Assembly: GCF_002216795.1 (NCBI RefSeq)
Contig: NZ_CP022316.1
Location: forward strand, 1,178,001-1,242,000
DNA length: 64,000 nt
Direction: 5' to 3'
DNA from: Brachybacterium avium
Lineage (GTDB): Bacteria > Actinomycetota > Actinomycetes > Actinomycetales > Dermabacteraceae
Position numbers and translations under genes: made by a program. Below are positions 8,676 through 17,775 of the stretch, piece after piece. The notes beneath the pieces were generated by a model. That model had not been told where the DNA came from, searched no databases, and worked only from the letters and a program-made list of their open reading frames with translations. The first letter of the stretch is position 1; each line of letters opens with the position of its first letter.

Positions 8676-10256
8676 ATGTCCACCGACAGCCCGACCGGGC
8701 CCCCACAGGTGCTGCCCGAGGAGATCGCCGCTCTGCGCGCGGACCTCGCGGCGGCCTCCTACCTGACCTCGACGATCGAGCAGCTGCTCGGGCCGGTCGC
8801 GGCCGATGCGCTGCGTCGCATGAACCCGGTGCCTGCCGACCGTGTGCTGACGGCTCGGGAGGAGTCGGCGGCCGTGCTGCTGCGCCTGTTCACGCTCGGC
8901 GCGGCATTGCCGCGCCCCCAGGTCGAGACCGCCCTGCCCTCGCTCGGCGTCGACGGCGCGATGCGGCTGGGGCTGGTGGAGCCCGTCCCCATGGCGGACG
9001 CCGACGGCGCGGTGCGCGCCCTGCTGGAGCTGGCACCGTACTCGGCGAGCGATGACGCCGGGCAGATCCACTGGTGGATCGCCTCGGACCTCTCGGAGCT
9101 CGCGACCGGCAGGCCGCTCGGCCCTGAGCACGTGCTCGGGGTGGGGGGCGCCTCGCTCACCCTGGCCCGGATCACCCCGCGTGCCTCTGTCGGGACGGTG
9201 CTGGATCTCGGCTGCGGCGGTGGGATCCAGGCGCTGCACGCCTCCCGCCACGCCGAGCGCGTGGTCGCCACCGACCTCTCCGAGCGCGCCCTGGCCGTCG
9301 CCGCCTTCAACGCGGCGCTGAACGGCATCGAGATCGAGCTGCGGCAGGGCTCACTGCTGGAACCGGTGGCCGGGGAGAGCTTCGACCTGATCATCTCCAA
9401 CCCGCCGTTCGTGATCACGCCGCGCCAGGCCGGGGAGGGGACGACCACCTGGACCTATCGTGACGGAGGCCGGGCCGGTGACGCCCTGCTGGCCGAGCTG
9501 GTGCGCGCCCTGCCCGCCCACCTCGCCCCCGGCGGCAGCGCCGTGATGCTCGGGAACTGGGAGATCACCGATCCCGCCGCCTGGGACGCCCACCCCCGCG
9601 CCTGGGTGCAGGATGCCCTCGACGACGGGGTCGATGCCTGGGTGCTCCAGCGCGAGCAGGAGGACCCGGCGCAGTACGCGGAGACCTGGGTGCGTGACGG
9701 CGGGATCACCGATCGTGACCCGGAATGGGCCACCCTGGTCGGGGCCTGGCTCGAGGACTTCGCCCAGCGCGAGGTGGAGCAGCTCGGTTTCGGCTATCTG
9801 CTGCTGCGACGACCGGATCCGGCGGCGCGTCCGCCCGGTGCGGCGTCGCGGCCCGGCCGGTTGCGCACCGAGCAGGTCCCCGGCACCGGCAGCGGCGCGC
9901 TCGCCCCTCATCTCGCCGCCTCCCTGGACGCGATGGAGACGCTCGCGCAGCTGGATGACGCGGCCCTCGCCGCGGCCCGGCCGGTGCGGGCCGATGATCT
10001 GGTCGAGCGCCGCCATCTCACCCCCGGCCAGTGGGATCCGATGCTGATCGAGCTGGTCCAGGGCGCCGGGTTCGCGCGGAGGGTGCGCGCCGACCAGCAG
10101 CTGGCGGCCACCGTCGGCGCACTGGACGGCACCCTCACCCTCGGACAGGTGGTCGGGGCCGTCTGCGCCCTCACCGATGCGGACGAGGGCAAGACCCTGG
10201 AGCGGGTGCTGCCGGCCGTGCGCGAGCTGATCCTCACCGGGATGGCGACCCTGTGA
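8676..10256 (+). CDS. class I SAM-dependent methyltransferase
   Basis: 526 residues. An N-terminal helical domain (about 1-150) precedes a Rossmann methyltransferase core with motif I VLDLGCGGGIQALHAS, an acidic residue after strand 2 (VVATDLSERAL) and motif IV ISNPPFVITP. The NPPF motif places it near the PrmC/HemK and RsmC group that methylates nitrogen on glutamine or bases. The substrate is unknown. A C-terminal extension (about 400-526) is typical of this actinobacterial family. It diverges from the helicase; a CACAAT -10-like box lies 7 nt before the ATG. Its stop overlaps the GTG of the PAP2 gene. Confidence 0.85.
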   Translation: MSTDSPTGPPQVLPEEIAALRADLAAASYLTSTIEQLLGPVAADALRRMNPVPADRVLTAREESAAVLLRLFTLGAALPRPQVETALPSLGVDGAMRLGLVEPVPMADADGAVRALLELAPYSASDDAGQIHWWIASDLSELATGRPLGPEHVLGVGGASLTLARITPRASVGTVLDLGCGGGIQALHASRHAERVVATDLSERALAVAAFNAALNGIEIELRQGSLLEPVAGESFDLIISNPPFVITPRQAGEGTTTWTYRDGGRAGDALLAELVRALPAHLAPGGSAVMLGNWEITDPAAWDAHPRAWVQDALDDGVDAWVLQREQEDPAQYAETWVRDGGITDRDPEWATLVGAWLEDFAQREVEQLGFGYLLLRRPDPAARPPGAASRPGRLRTEQVPGTGSGALAPHLAASLDAMETLAQLDDAALAAARPVRADDLVERRHLTPGQWDPMLIELVQGAGFARRVRADQQLAATVGALDGTLTLGQVVGAVCALTDADEGKTLERVLPAVRELILTGMATL

Positions 10257-11206
10257 GCGTCGGGCGCGGGGACGGGCTCGCCCGTCCGCTGCTGTCCCTG
10301 CTCACCGCGGCGGTGTGCGCGCTGGCGGTCGTGGGCCTGGCCCGCATGGCCGTCGGCACCGCGAGCGGGCAGCGCCTGGACCAGCTGGTCGCCTCCGGGG
10401 CGAGGGAGCACGACGGGCGGCTGTCCCACTATGCCGAGATCGCGGTGGGGACCGTCAGCATCCCGGTGATCGCAGCGCTGCTGGTGCTCGCAGTGGTGCT
10501 GGTGCTGCTGCGGCGCCGCCCGGGACTGCTGCTGCCGATCGGCACGCTCGTGCTCGGCGCGAACCTGACCACCCAGGTGATCAAGCGCGTGCTGGTCGCC
10601 CGGGAGTCGCTGGCGCCGGGGATCGAGATCACCCCCAACTCCTTCCCCTCCGGGCACACCACCCTCGCGGCGACCGCGATGATCGCGCTGGTGCTGGCCG
10701 GGGGCCGGGCCCGGGTGGTGCTCGCCCCGCTGGGGGCGGCGTGGGCCACGGCCGCCGGGCTCGGCACGCTGGTGGTCGGCTGGCATCGCCCCAGCGACGT
10801 GATCGGCGCGATCACCATCGTCGCAGCGTGGACCTTCCTGATCCTCGCCGTCGACGGGCTGCATTCCCGCCGCCGCCGGGCCCGGGACGCCGCCCGGCCC
10901 GGCCACGGGCGACGCCGGCGCGGCGTCAAGGGATACGCCCCTGGGGCCCGGCTCCGTCACCGCCCCGCCGAGCGGGTGATGGCCATCCTCCTCGTTCTCA
11001 TCGGTGTGGCCGGGCTCGCCTGGGGCGGGTTGGGGCTGCTCTCCCTGCCGCGCCCGCTGGTCCTCCACGACGCCGCCCAGCAGCTGCCGGCCTTCCTCGT
11101 CACCGCCGCCCTGATCGGTGGCGGCACCGCGGTCTGGTTGGCGCTGACGCTCCTGCTGCGCGTGCCGACGTCACATCGGGCACGCCCGGCGGACCGTGTA
11201 CCGTGA
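10253..11206 (+). CDS. PAP2-family membrane phosphatase
   Basis: 317 residues, several membrane helices. The acid phosphatase signature is present as NSFPSGHTTL (motif 2, catalytic His) and GWHRPSDVIG (motif 3, His and Asp). Motif 1 is seen as KRVLVARE, without the usual RP ending, so activity may be altered. Such enzymes dephosphorylate lipid carriers such as undecaprenyl pyrophosphate or phosphatidic acid. The C-terminal third adds two further helices (AILLVLIGVAGLAWGGLGLL and a last one near the end) beyond the PAP2 core. The GTG start overlaps the methyltransferase stop. Confidence 0.83.
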   Translation: MSVGRGDGLARPLLSLLTAAVCALAVVGLARMAVGTASGQRLDQLVASGAREHDGRLSHYAEIAVGTVSIPVIAALLVLAVVLVLLRRRPGLLLPIGTLVLGANLTTQVIKRVLVARESLAPGIEITPNSFPSGHTTLAATAMIALVLAGGRARVVLAPLGAAWATAAGLGTLVVGWHRPSDVIGAITIVAAWTFLILAVDGLHSRRRRARDAARPGHGRRRRGVKGYAPGARLRHRPAERVMAILLVLIGVAGLAWGGLGLLSLPRPLVLHDAAQQLPAFLVTAALIGGGTAVWLALTLLLRVPTSHRARPADRVP

Positions 11207-11308
11207 GCAATCGCCGAGCGTCCTGAAGCGTCCGGTTCATCCTGGACTACGGCATTCGGCCATGGCAGACGGGCCGCGAGATGACGCGGCGAGGAAGGAC
11301 ACAGCAAC

Positions 11309-14053
11309 GTGACTGGCGGACGACATCTGGTGATCGTCGAGTCCCCGGCGAAGGCGCGGACCATCGGCCGGTATCTCGGAGACGAGTACGACGTCAAAGC
11401 GTCGGTGGGCCATATCCGTGACATCCCGGTGCCTCGTGACCTGCCCGCAGAGATGAAGAAGGGCCCCTACGGCCGGTTCGGTGTCGATGTCGAGAACGAC
11501 TTCGACCCCTATTACATCGTCAGCCCCGACAAGAAGAAGACCGTCGCGGAGCTGAAGAAGGCCCTCAAGGACGCCGACACCCTCTATCTCGCCACGGATG
11601 AGGACCGCGAGGGCGAGGCGATCGCCTGGCATCTGCTGGAGACCCTCAAGCCCAAGAAGTCCCTGCCGGTCAAGCGCATGGTCTTCCACGAGATCACCAA
11701 GGACGCGATCCGGGCGGCGCTGGAGAACACCCGCGACATCGACGCGAGCCTGGTCGATGCGCAGGAGACCCGCCGCATCCTGGACCGCCTGGTGGGCTTC
11801 GAGCTCTCCCCGGTGCTGTGGCGCAAGATCAAGCCGTCGCTGTCGGCCGGTCGCGTGCAGTCCGTCGCCACCCGTCTGGTGGTCGAGCGCGAGCGCGAGC
11901 GGATGGCCTTCGTCGCCGCGGACTACTGGGACATCACCGGTGCCTTCGCCGCCGAGGGCGGCGCGGACAGCACCCGCTTCACCGCCAAGATCGCCACCGT
12001 CGACGGCGCCCGCGTCGCCACCGGCTCCGACTTCGCCGACGACGGCTCCCTGAAGCCGCGCTCGAAGAACGCCACCGTCCTCACCGAGGAGTCCACGAAG
12101 ACCCTGGTCGAGGTGCTCGGCGACGCCCCCGCGACCGTGACCTCGCTGGAGTCCAAGCCGTACACCCGGCGGCCCGCAGCGCCGTTCACCACCTCCTCGC
12201 TCCAGCAGGAGGCCTCGCGCAAGCTGCGGCTCGGCGCCCGCCAGGCGATGCGGGTGGCGCAGTCGCTGTACGAGAACGGCTTCATCACGTACATGCGTAC
12301 CGACTCGGTCACGCTCTCCGGCGAGGCGATCCGCGCCTCCCGGGCCCAGGCCGCCGAGCTCTACGGCGACCAGTACGTGCCCGACAAGCCGCGCTACTAC
12401 CAGAACAAGTCACAGGCCGCGCAGGAGGCGCACGAGGCGATCCGCCCCGCTGGCGACCACTTCCGCACCCCCGCCGAGGTGGCCGGCCAGCTCGCGGGCG
12501 ACGAGTTCCGCCTCTACGAGCTGATCTGGAAGCGCACCATCGCCTCCCAGATGGCCGACGCCAAGGGCACCACCTCCACCGTCGAGCTGCTGCTGGAGGC
12601 CGCGGGGCGCGCCGCGACGTTCCGCGCCGCCGGCACCGTGATCACCTTCCGCGGCTTCCTCGCCGCATACGAGGAAGGGCGCGACGCCGCCCGCTACAAG
12701 GACGATGACGACAAGGGCAGCGACAAGCGCCTGCCGCAGATGGAGGAGGGGCAGCAGCTCGTTACCCGCGAGCTCACCCCGGACGGCCACTCCACCACCC
12801 CTCCCCCGCGGTTCACGGAGGCCTCGCTGGTGCGCGCGCTGGAGGACCGCGGCATCGGCCGTCCCTCCACCTACGCCTCCACGGTCGCGACCGTGCAGGA
12901 CCGCGGCTATGTGCTGCGGCGGGGCACCGCGCTGGTGCCCAGCTGGACCGCCTTCGCGGTGGTGCGCCTGCTCGAGGAGCACTTCGGGCCGTTCATCGAC
13001 TACGACTTCACCGCACAGATGGAGCAGCAGCTGGACCGCATGGCCCAGGGCGACCTGGCGCGTGCGGACTACCTGAAGAAGTTCTATCTCTCCGATGGCA
13101 CCGACGGCCCGATCGGGCTGAAGCCCATGGTCGACGACCTCGGCGAGATCGATGCCCGCGCGATCAACTCGATCGAGATCGGCGAGGGCATCACCCTGCG
13201 GGTGGGCCGCTACGGCGCCTACGTCGAGCAGTTCACCCGGAACGAGGACGGCACCCCGGTCGAGGGCGTCGATCCGCGCCGCGCGAACGTCTCCGACGAG
13301 ATCGCGCCCGATGAGCTGACCGTCGAGAAGGCGAAGGAGATGCTCGAGCGGGCCAAGGACGACGGTCGCGTGCTGGGCACCGATCCCGACTCCGGGCACG
13401 AGATCGTCGCCAAGGACGGCCGCTACGGTCCCTACGTCACCGAGGTCCTGCCCGCTCCGGAGGAGACCGGCGGCAAGAAGGTGCCCAAGTCCAAGCAGCC
13501 GAAGCCCCGCACCGGATCGCTGCTGAAGTCGATGGACCTGTCCACCGTCACTCTCGAGGACGCGCTGAAGCTGCTGAGCCTGCCGCGCGTGGTCGGCACC
13601 ACCGAGGACGGCACCGAGATCACTGCCCAGAACGGCCGCTACGGCCCGTACATGAAGAAGGGCACCGACTCCCGCTCCCTGGAGACCGAGGAGCAGATCT
13701 TCTCGATCACCATGGAGGAGGCCGAGAAGATCTACGCCCAGCCCAAGACCCGCGGCCGGGCCGCCGCCAAGCCCCCGCTGAAGGAGCTCGGCACGGATCC
13801 CACCAGCGAGAAGCCGATCGTGATCAAGGACGGCCGCTTCGGTCCGTACATCACCGACGGCGCCACCAACGTCTCGCTGCGGGCGACGGAGAAGGTCGAG
13901 GAGATCTCCGAGCAGATCGCCATCGAGAAGCTCGCGGAGAAGCGCGCCAAGGGCCCGGCCAAGAAGCCGGCCGCCAAGCGCCCCGCCGCGCGCAAGAAGG
14001 CCCCGGCGAAGAGCACGACGACGAAGAAGAGCTCGAGCACCGCGAAGAAGTGA
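11309..14053 (+). CDS. topA: DNA topoisomerase I
   Basis: 914 residues, a type IA topoisomerase that relaxes negative supercoils. The Toprim domain starts at once (HLVIVESPAKARTIGRYLG) and has the acidic cluster ATDEDREGEAIAWH. The active-site Tyr is in FITYMRTDSVTLS at residue 328. The C-terminal third carries the actinobacterial Topo_C_Rpt repeats (GRYGPY motifs recur at about residues 707, 772 and 840) and ends in a Lys/Ala/Pro tail instead of zinc fingers, which is usual for this phylum. The GTG start has GAGGAAGGA upstream. A large terminator hairpin follows. Confidence 0.97.
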   Translation: MTGGRHLVIVESPAKARTIGRYLGDEYDVKASVGHIRDIPVPRDLPAEMKKGPYGRFGVDVENDFDPYYIVSPDKKKTVAELKKALKDADTLYLATDEDREGEAIAWHLLETLKPKKSLPVKRMVFHEITKDAIRAALENTRDIDASLVDAQETRRILDRLVGFELSPVLWRKIKPSLSAGRVQSVATRLVVERERERMAFVAADYWDITGAFAAEGGADSTRFTAKIATVDGARVATGSDFADDGSLKPRSKNATVLTEESTKTLVEVLGDAPATVTSLESKPYTRRPAAPFTTSSLQQEASRKLRLGARQAMRVAQSLYENGFITYMRTDSVTLSGEAIRASRAQAAELYGDQYVPDKPRYYQNKSQAAQEAHEAIRPAGDHFRTPAEVAGQLAGDEFRLYELIWKRTIASQMADAKGTTSTVELLLEAAGRAATFRAAGTVITFRGFLAAYEEGRDAARYKDDDDKGSDKRLPQMEEGQQLVTRELTPDGHSTTPPPRFTEASLVRALEDRGIGRPSTYASTVATVQDRGYVLRRGTALVPSWTAFAVVRLLEEHFGPFIDYDFTAQMEQQLDRMAQGDLARADYLKKFYLSDGTDGPIGLKPMVDDLGEIDARAINSIEIGEGITLRVGRYGAYVEQFTRNEDGTPVEGVDPRRANVSDEIAPDELTVEKAKEMLERAKDDGRVLGTDPDSGHEIVAKDGRYGPYVTEVLPAPEETGGKKVPKSKQPKPRTGSLLKSMDLSTVTLEDALKLLSLPRVVGTTEDGTEITAQNGRYGPYMKKGTDSRSLETEEQIFSITMEEAEKIYAQPKTRGRAAAKPPLKELGTDPTSEKPIVIKDGRFGPYITDGATNVSLRATEKVEEISEQIAIEKLAEKRAKGPAKKPAAKRPAARKKAPAKSTTTKKSSSTAKK

Positions 14054-14096
14054 GCACGGCGCCGCGGGCGCCGACGAGGTCCCTGCCTCCGCGAGG

Positions 14097-14146
14097 CGGC
14101 ACGGGAGAGGGCACGGGCCATGTGGTCCGTGCCCTCTCCCGTGCCG
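14097..14146 (+). terminator. long terminator hairpin after topA
   Basis: A near-perfect stem of more than 20 bp (GGCACGGGAGAGGGCACGG and its complement, extended inward by GCC/GGT-type pairs) with a 4-nt loop. No T-run follows. Confidence 0.75.
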
Positions 14147-14176
14147 GTCCCGGCTGGATCCGGCTGGTGGGCGGCT

Positions 14177-14190
14177 GGGAAGCGCTTTTC
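14177..14190. promoter_or_regulatory. putative LacI-family operator of the sugar importer
   Basis: GGGAAGCGCTTTTC is an imperfect palindrome centred on AAGCGCTT with the central CG that LacI/GalR regulators recognise. It lies about 100 bp before the solute-binding protein gene, beyond the topA terminator and upstream of a TACAGT -10-like box near 14247. No LacI gene is in the window. Confidence 0.5.
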
Positions 14191-14290
14191 TGATCACGAC
14201 ACGGCATCAACCCGAAGAAGTGCAGGCCGGACGAGCGATCGGGCCTACAGTGTGACGTGAAGTACATAGTCGATTCACAAAGGAGTGATC

Positions 14291-15637
14291 ATGGCTCGAC
14301 GTCTCAGTCGGCGCGCGGTCATGTCCGGAGCCGCGGCGACCGCGGCGCTGGGGATGACCGGATGCCTGCAGAATCCGGACCCGGCCGGCAGCGGAGGCGG
14401 CGGCTCGGTCGAGCGATACACCCCGGGCGACACCCCCGGCCCCGGATCGGTCTCCATCCTGGGTGCCTTCGGCGGGCAGGAGATGGACGCTTTCAAGGCC
14501 TCGTTCGAAGCCTTCGAGGCCGACTCCGGCATCACCATCCAGTACACGCCGGACTCGGACTTCACCAACACCATCCAGCAGCGGGCCGGTGCCGGCGATG
14601 CCCCTGACATCGCCCTGTTCCCCCAGCCGGGAGGCATGTTCGACCTCGCCGGGAAGGGCATGATCACCCCGATCGACGTGTTCCTGGACTACGACCAGCT
14701 GAACTCGACCCTGATCCCCGGGTTCCTGGACTCGGCCCGCCTCCAGGGACGGGTCTACGGCGCTCCGATGCGCATGGCCTGCAAGTCGCTGATCTGGTAC
14801 CCGAAGAAGGCGTACGAGGCCGCCGGCTACGGCGAGGCGCCCGCCACGATGCAGGAGCTCTACGAGATCACGGACCAGATCAAGGCCGACGGCATCGCGC
14901 CCTGGTCCGACGGCTGGGGTGCCGATCAGGCGACCGGCTGGGTGGGCACCGACTGGATCGAGGAGTTCATGCTCCGGGTCCACGGCCCGGTGGTCTACGA
15001 CGACTGGGTCAAGCACCGCATGCCCTTCAACGCCAAGGAGGTCGTCGAGGTCTTCGACCTCGTCGGCGAGCTGCTGAAGGGAGAGGGCAACGTGCTCGGC
15101 GGCACCGACACGATCATCAGCACGCCCTTCTCCGAGGCCCCGCTGCCGCTGTTCGATGATCCGCCCAAGGCGATGCTGGTGCGTCAGGGCAACTTCGTCA
15201 CCGGCTTCTTCCCCGAGGACGTCCAGGAGAACATGGATGAGGAGGTCGGGGTGTATGCGATGCCCACCTGGGAGGGCGGGTTCGATGGCCAGCCGATCCT
15301 GGGAGGTGGTGACCTCGCCGCCCTCTTCACCCTCAACGACGACTCCGTGAAGGTCATGGAGTTCCTGACCTCCGATGAGTTCGGCGGCGAGTGGGCGAAG
15401 GCCGGCGGCTGGCTCAGCCCCCACCGCACCTTCGACCAGTCGCTCTACTCCTCGGAGATCACCCGGCAGGTCGCCGAGATCGCCTCCGAGGCCGCGGCAT
15501 TCCGCTACGACGGCTCCGACCTGATGCCGACGGCCGTGGGCTCCGGCTCCTTCTGGAAGGGAATGGTCGAGTGGCTGCAGGGCACGAAGACCTCCCAGGA
15601 GGTCTGCGACGAGATCGAGAACGGGTGGCCGAAGTGA
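14291..15637 (+). CDS. ABC transporter sugar-binding lipoprotein
   Basis: 448 residues of the family 1 extracellular solute-binding type. The N-terminus has a twin-arginine-like stretch MARRLSRRAVMSG, a hydrophobic segment and a lipobox-like GMTGC, so the mature protein should be lipid-anchored outside the membrane. The body has the usual VSILGAFGGQEMDAFKASFE opening and a DIALFPQPG substrate-cleft region; the best-known relatives bind alpha-glucosides or similar oligosaccharides. AAAGGAG precedes the ATG at 14291; a GTG at 14285 is too close to it. It is the first gene of a three-gene operon. Confidence 0.9.
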   Translation: MARRLSRRAVMSGAAATAALGMTGCLQNPDPAGSGGGGSVERYTPGDTPGPGSVSILGAFGGQEMDAFKASFEAFEADSGITIQYTPDSDFTNTIQQRAGAGDAPDIALFPQPGGMFDLAGKGMITPIDVFLDYDQLNSTLIPGFLDSARLQGRVYGAPMRMACKSLIWYPKKAYEAAGYGEAPATMQELYEITDQIKADGIAPWSDGWGADQATGWVGTDWIEEFMLRVHGPVVYDDWVKHRMPFNAKEVVEVFDLVGELLKGEGNVLGGTDTIISTPFSEAPLPLFDDPPKAMLVRQGNFVTGFFPEDVQENMDEEVGVYAMPTWEGGFDGQPILGGGDLAALFTLNDDSVKVMEFLTSDEFGGEWAKAGGWLSPHRTFDQSLYSSEITRQVAEIASEAAAFRYDGSDLMPTAVGSGSFWKGMVEWLQGTKTSQEVCDEIENGWPK

Positions 15638-16797
15638 CCACCGTGGTGCAGACCCACGACGGTCCGGGGGGTCCCGCCACTGCGGGGGCCGACGAGCCGA
15701 AGCACGGCACCGCGCGTCCCGTACGCGTGCTCGTCGGCGCCGTCGGCATGGCGGTCACGGCCTGGTTCGTGTGCAACGCGTTCCTCGCCTTCGCCTACTA
15801 TCCCGAGCTGTTCGCGAACTCCGAGATCCTGATCGGAGTGCTGGGCCTCCTCCTCGGCATCGGCGGCTCGGTGGTGTTCTTCCTGTTCCTGAACATCTGC
15901 ATCGAGGGCTTCCCCGCACGGTTCTCGGCCGGGCTCATCCCCTATGCCTTCCTGCTGCCGGGCTTCAGCCTGATCGGAGTCTTCCTGCTCTTCCCGACGG
16001 TGCAGACGATCGTGTACTCGTTCGCGAACGACGACTCGACCGCCTGGGTGGGGCTGGACAACTATCGGGCCATCTTCACCAGCGGCCACTTCTGGTCCAC
16101 GCTGCTGAACAACTTCCTGTGGATCCTGATCGTCCCGGTGGTCACCGTCGCCTTCGGCCTCGCCGTCGCGGTGCTCGCCGACAAGCTCTCCCCCACCGGG
16201 GAGAATGCCGCGAAGTCGATGATCTTCCTGCCGATGGCGATCAGCTTCGTGGGTGCGGCGACGATCTGGAGCCTGGTCTACGCCTACAACTCGCCGGGGG
16301 ATGCCCAGACGGGGCTGCTCAACGCCGTCGTCACCAGTCTCGGCGGCGATCCCCGGACCTGGTACCAGATCGACACGGCCCGGCTGAACTCACTGGCGCT
16401 GATGGTGATCCTGATCTGGCTGCAGACCGGATTCGCCATGGTGCTGATCAGCTCGGCGATCAAGGGCGTTCCCGAGGACACCGTCGAGGCCGGGCGCGTG
16501 GACGGCGCCAGCGAGATCCGCATCTTCTGGCAGATCATCTTCCCCCAGGTGCGGGCCACTCTCCTGGCGGTGCTGATCACGGTGCTGATCCTGGTGCTGA
16601 AGGTCTTCGACCTGATCTACGTCACCACCAACGGTCTGTACGACACCGACGTGATCGCGAACCTCTTCTTCCGGAAGCTGTTCACCGATCAGCAGGCCGG
16701 TCAGGCCTCGGCCATCGTGGTCGTGCTCCTGATCCTGGTGATCCCGATCTTGATCTACCAGGTCAAGAGCTTCAGGCAGCAGGAGGCGAACCGATGA
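15634..16797 (+). CDS. ABC sugar permease, MalF type
   Basis: 387 residues with about eight membrane helices, including two extra ones at the N-terminus before the canonical permease core (LIPYAFLLPGFSLIGVF). The EAA loop that docks the ATPase reads EAGRVDGASEIRIFWQIIFP. It forms the channel with the next gene product. The GTG at 15634 overlaps the stop of the binding-protein gene. No ATPase gene is linked, so a shared MsiK-type ATPase elsewhere is expected from actinobacterial precedent. Confidence 0.9.
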   Translation: MTTVVQTHDGPGGPATAGADEPKHGTARPVRVLVGAVGMAVTAWFVCNAFLAFAYYPELFANSEILIGVLGLLLGIGGSVVFFLFLNICIEGFPARFSAGLIPYAFLLPGFSLIGVFLLFPTVQTIVYSFANDDSTAWVGLDNYRAIFTSGHFWSTLLNNFLWILIVPVVTVAFGLAVAVLADKLSPTGENAAKSMIFLPMAISFVGAATIWSLVYAYNSPGDAQTGLLNAVVTSLGGDPRTWYQIDTARLNSLALMVILIWLQTGFAMVLISSAIKGVPEDTVEAGRVDGASEIRIFWQIIFPQVRATLLAVLITVLILVLKVFDLIYVTTNGLYDTDVIANLFFRKLFTDQQAGQASAIVVVLLILVIPILIYQVKSFRQQEANR

Positions 16798-17648
16798 GCA
16801 GCACCATGAAGGACGGGCGCAAGCGCTCACCGCTCGCGATCATCGCGATGCCGCTGCTGGCGATCCTGTGGACGATCCCCACGATCGGTCTGCTGGTGAC
16901 CAGCCTGCGCACCCGCGAGGCCGCAGCCTCGACCGGGTGGTGGACAGCACTGTGGGAGGGCGGATGGACCTGGGACAACTACGTCCAGGTGCTCACCGAT
17001 CCCTCGGTGACCGGTTCGCTGATCAACTCGGTGGTGGTCGCCGTGCCGGCGACGGTGCTGCCGATCATGTTCGCGGCCTTCGCCGCGTACGCCTTCACGT
17101 TCATCCGGTTCCCCGGCAAGGACGTGCTGTTCATCATCATCGTCGCGCTGATGGTGGTCCCGATCCAGGTCGCGTTCCAGCCGATGCTGGACCTGCTGGG
17201 CCCGCGCGGCCTGGGCATCAACGGCCAGTTCCTGGCGGTATGGATGCTCCACACGGGCTTCGGGATGCCGCTGGCCGTGTACATCCTGCGCAACTACATG
17301 ACCACCCTGCCGGGCTCGGTCGTGGAGAGCGCAGAGATCGACGGAGCCTCGCACTTCCAGACGTTCTGGCGCCTGATCGCGCCGATGTCCTCCCCGGCGA
17401 TCGCCGCCTTCGCCACCCTGCAGTTCCTGTGGGTATGGAACGACCTGCTGATCGCCAAGCTGTTCCTGGGCGGCGGGGCGAACAAGACGATCATCGTGAA
17501 CCTGCAGCAGATGCTGGGCACCCAGGGTCAGGGGGCAGAGATCCTGACCGCAGGCGCCTTCATCTCGATGGTGATCCCGATGCTCGTGTTCTTCGGCCTC
17601 CAGCGCTTCCTGGTGCGCGGCATGACCGCGGGCTCGGTCAAGGGCTGA
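16794..17648 (+). CDS. ABC sugar permease, MalG type
   Basis: 284 residues with six predicted membrane helices. The EAA loop reads ESAEIDGASHFQTFWRLIAP. The ATG overlaps the stop of the MalF-type gene by ATGA. It partners with that permease to import a carbohydrate; the specific sugar cannot be read from the sequence. The operon ends at a perfect hairpin 78 bp downstream. Confidence 0.9.
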   Translation: MSSTMKDGRKRSPLAIIAMPLLAILWTIPTIGLLVTSLRTREAAASTGWWTALWEGGWTWDNYVQVLTDPSVTGSLINSVVVAVPATVLPIMFAAFAAYAFTFIRFPGKDVLFIIIVALMVVPIQVAFQPMLDLLGPRGLGINGQFLAVWMLHTGFGMPLAVYILRNYMTTLPGSVVESAEIDGASHFQTFWRLIAPMSSPAIAAFATLQFLWVWNDLLIAKLFLGGGANKTIIVNLQQMLGTQGQGAEILTAGAFISMVIPMLVFFGLQRFLVRGMTAGSVKG

Positions 17649-17725
17649 CGGAACCCGTCGGGGCCGGATCCACGGACCGACCGACGGGTCGGCCAGGATT
17701 CAGCCGACGGCTGACCCTCCTCCAC

Positions 17726-17760
17726 AGCGCCCCCGACACCACCGCGGTGTCGGGGGCGCT
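17726..17760 (+). terminator. terminator hairpin of the sugar importer operon
   Basis: A perfect 15-bp stem (AGCGCCCCCGACACC and its complement) with the 5-nt loop ACCGC. It lies just upstream of the -10 box of the next gene. Confidence 0.75.
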
Positions 17761-17763
17761 GGG

Positions 17764-17769
17764 TAGATT
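17764..17769 (+). promoter_or_regulatory. -10 box of the Gfo/Idh gene, leaderless spacing
   Basis: TAGATT lies exactly 6 nt before the ATG at 17776 and directly after the preceding terminator, so the oxidoreductase gene has its own promoter and is not simply read through from the importer. Confidence 0.55.
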
Positions 17770-17775
17770 GGACCC

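Noticed and set aside
8573..8683. Longer N-terminus for the helicase
   Set aside because: It would overlap the start of the divergent methyltransferase gene and lacks a ribosome-binding site.
12410..14197. A 595-codon minus-strand open frame over topA
   Set aside because: Leu/Gly/Ala/Arg-rich antisense of topA with no motif and no ribosome-binding site.
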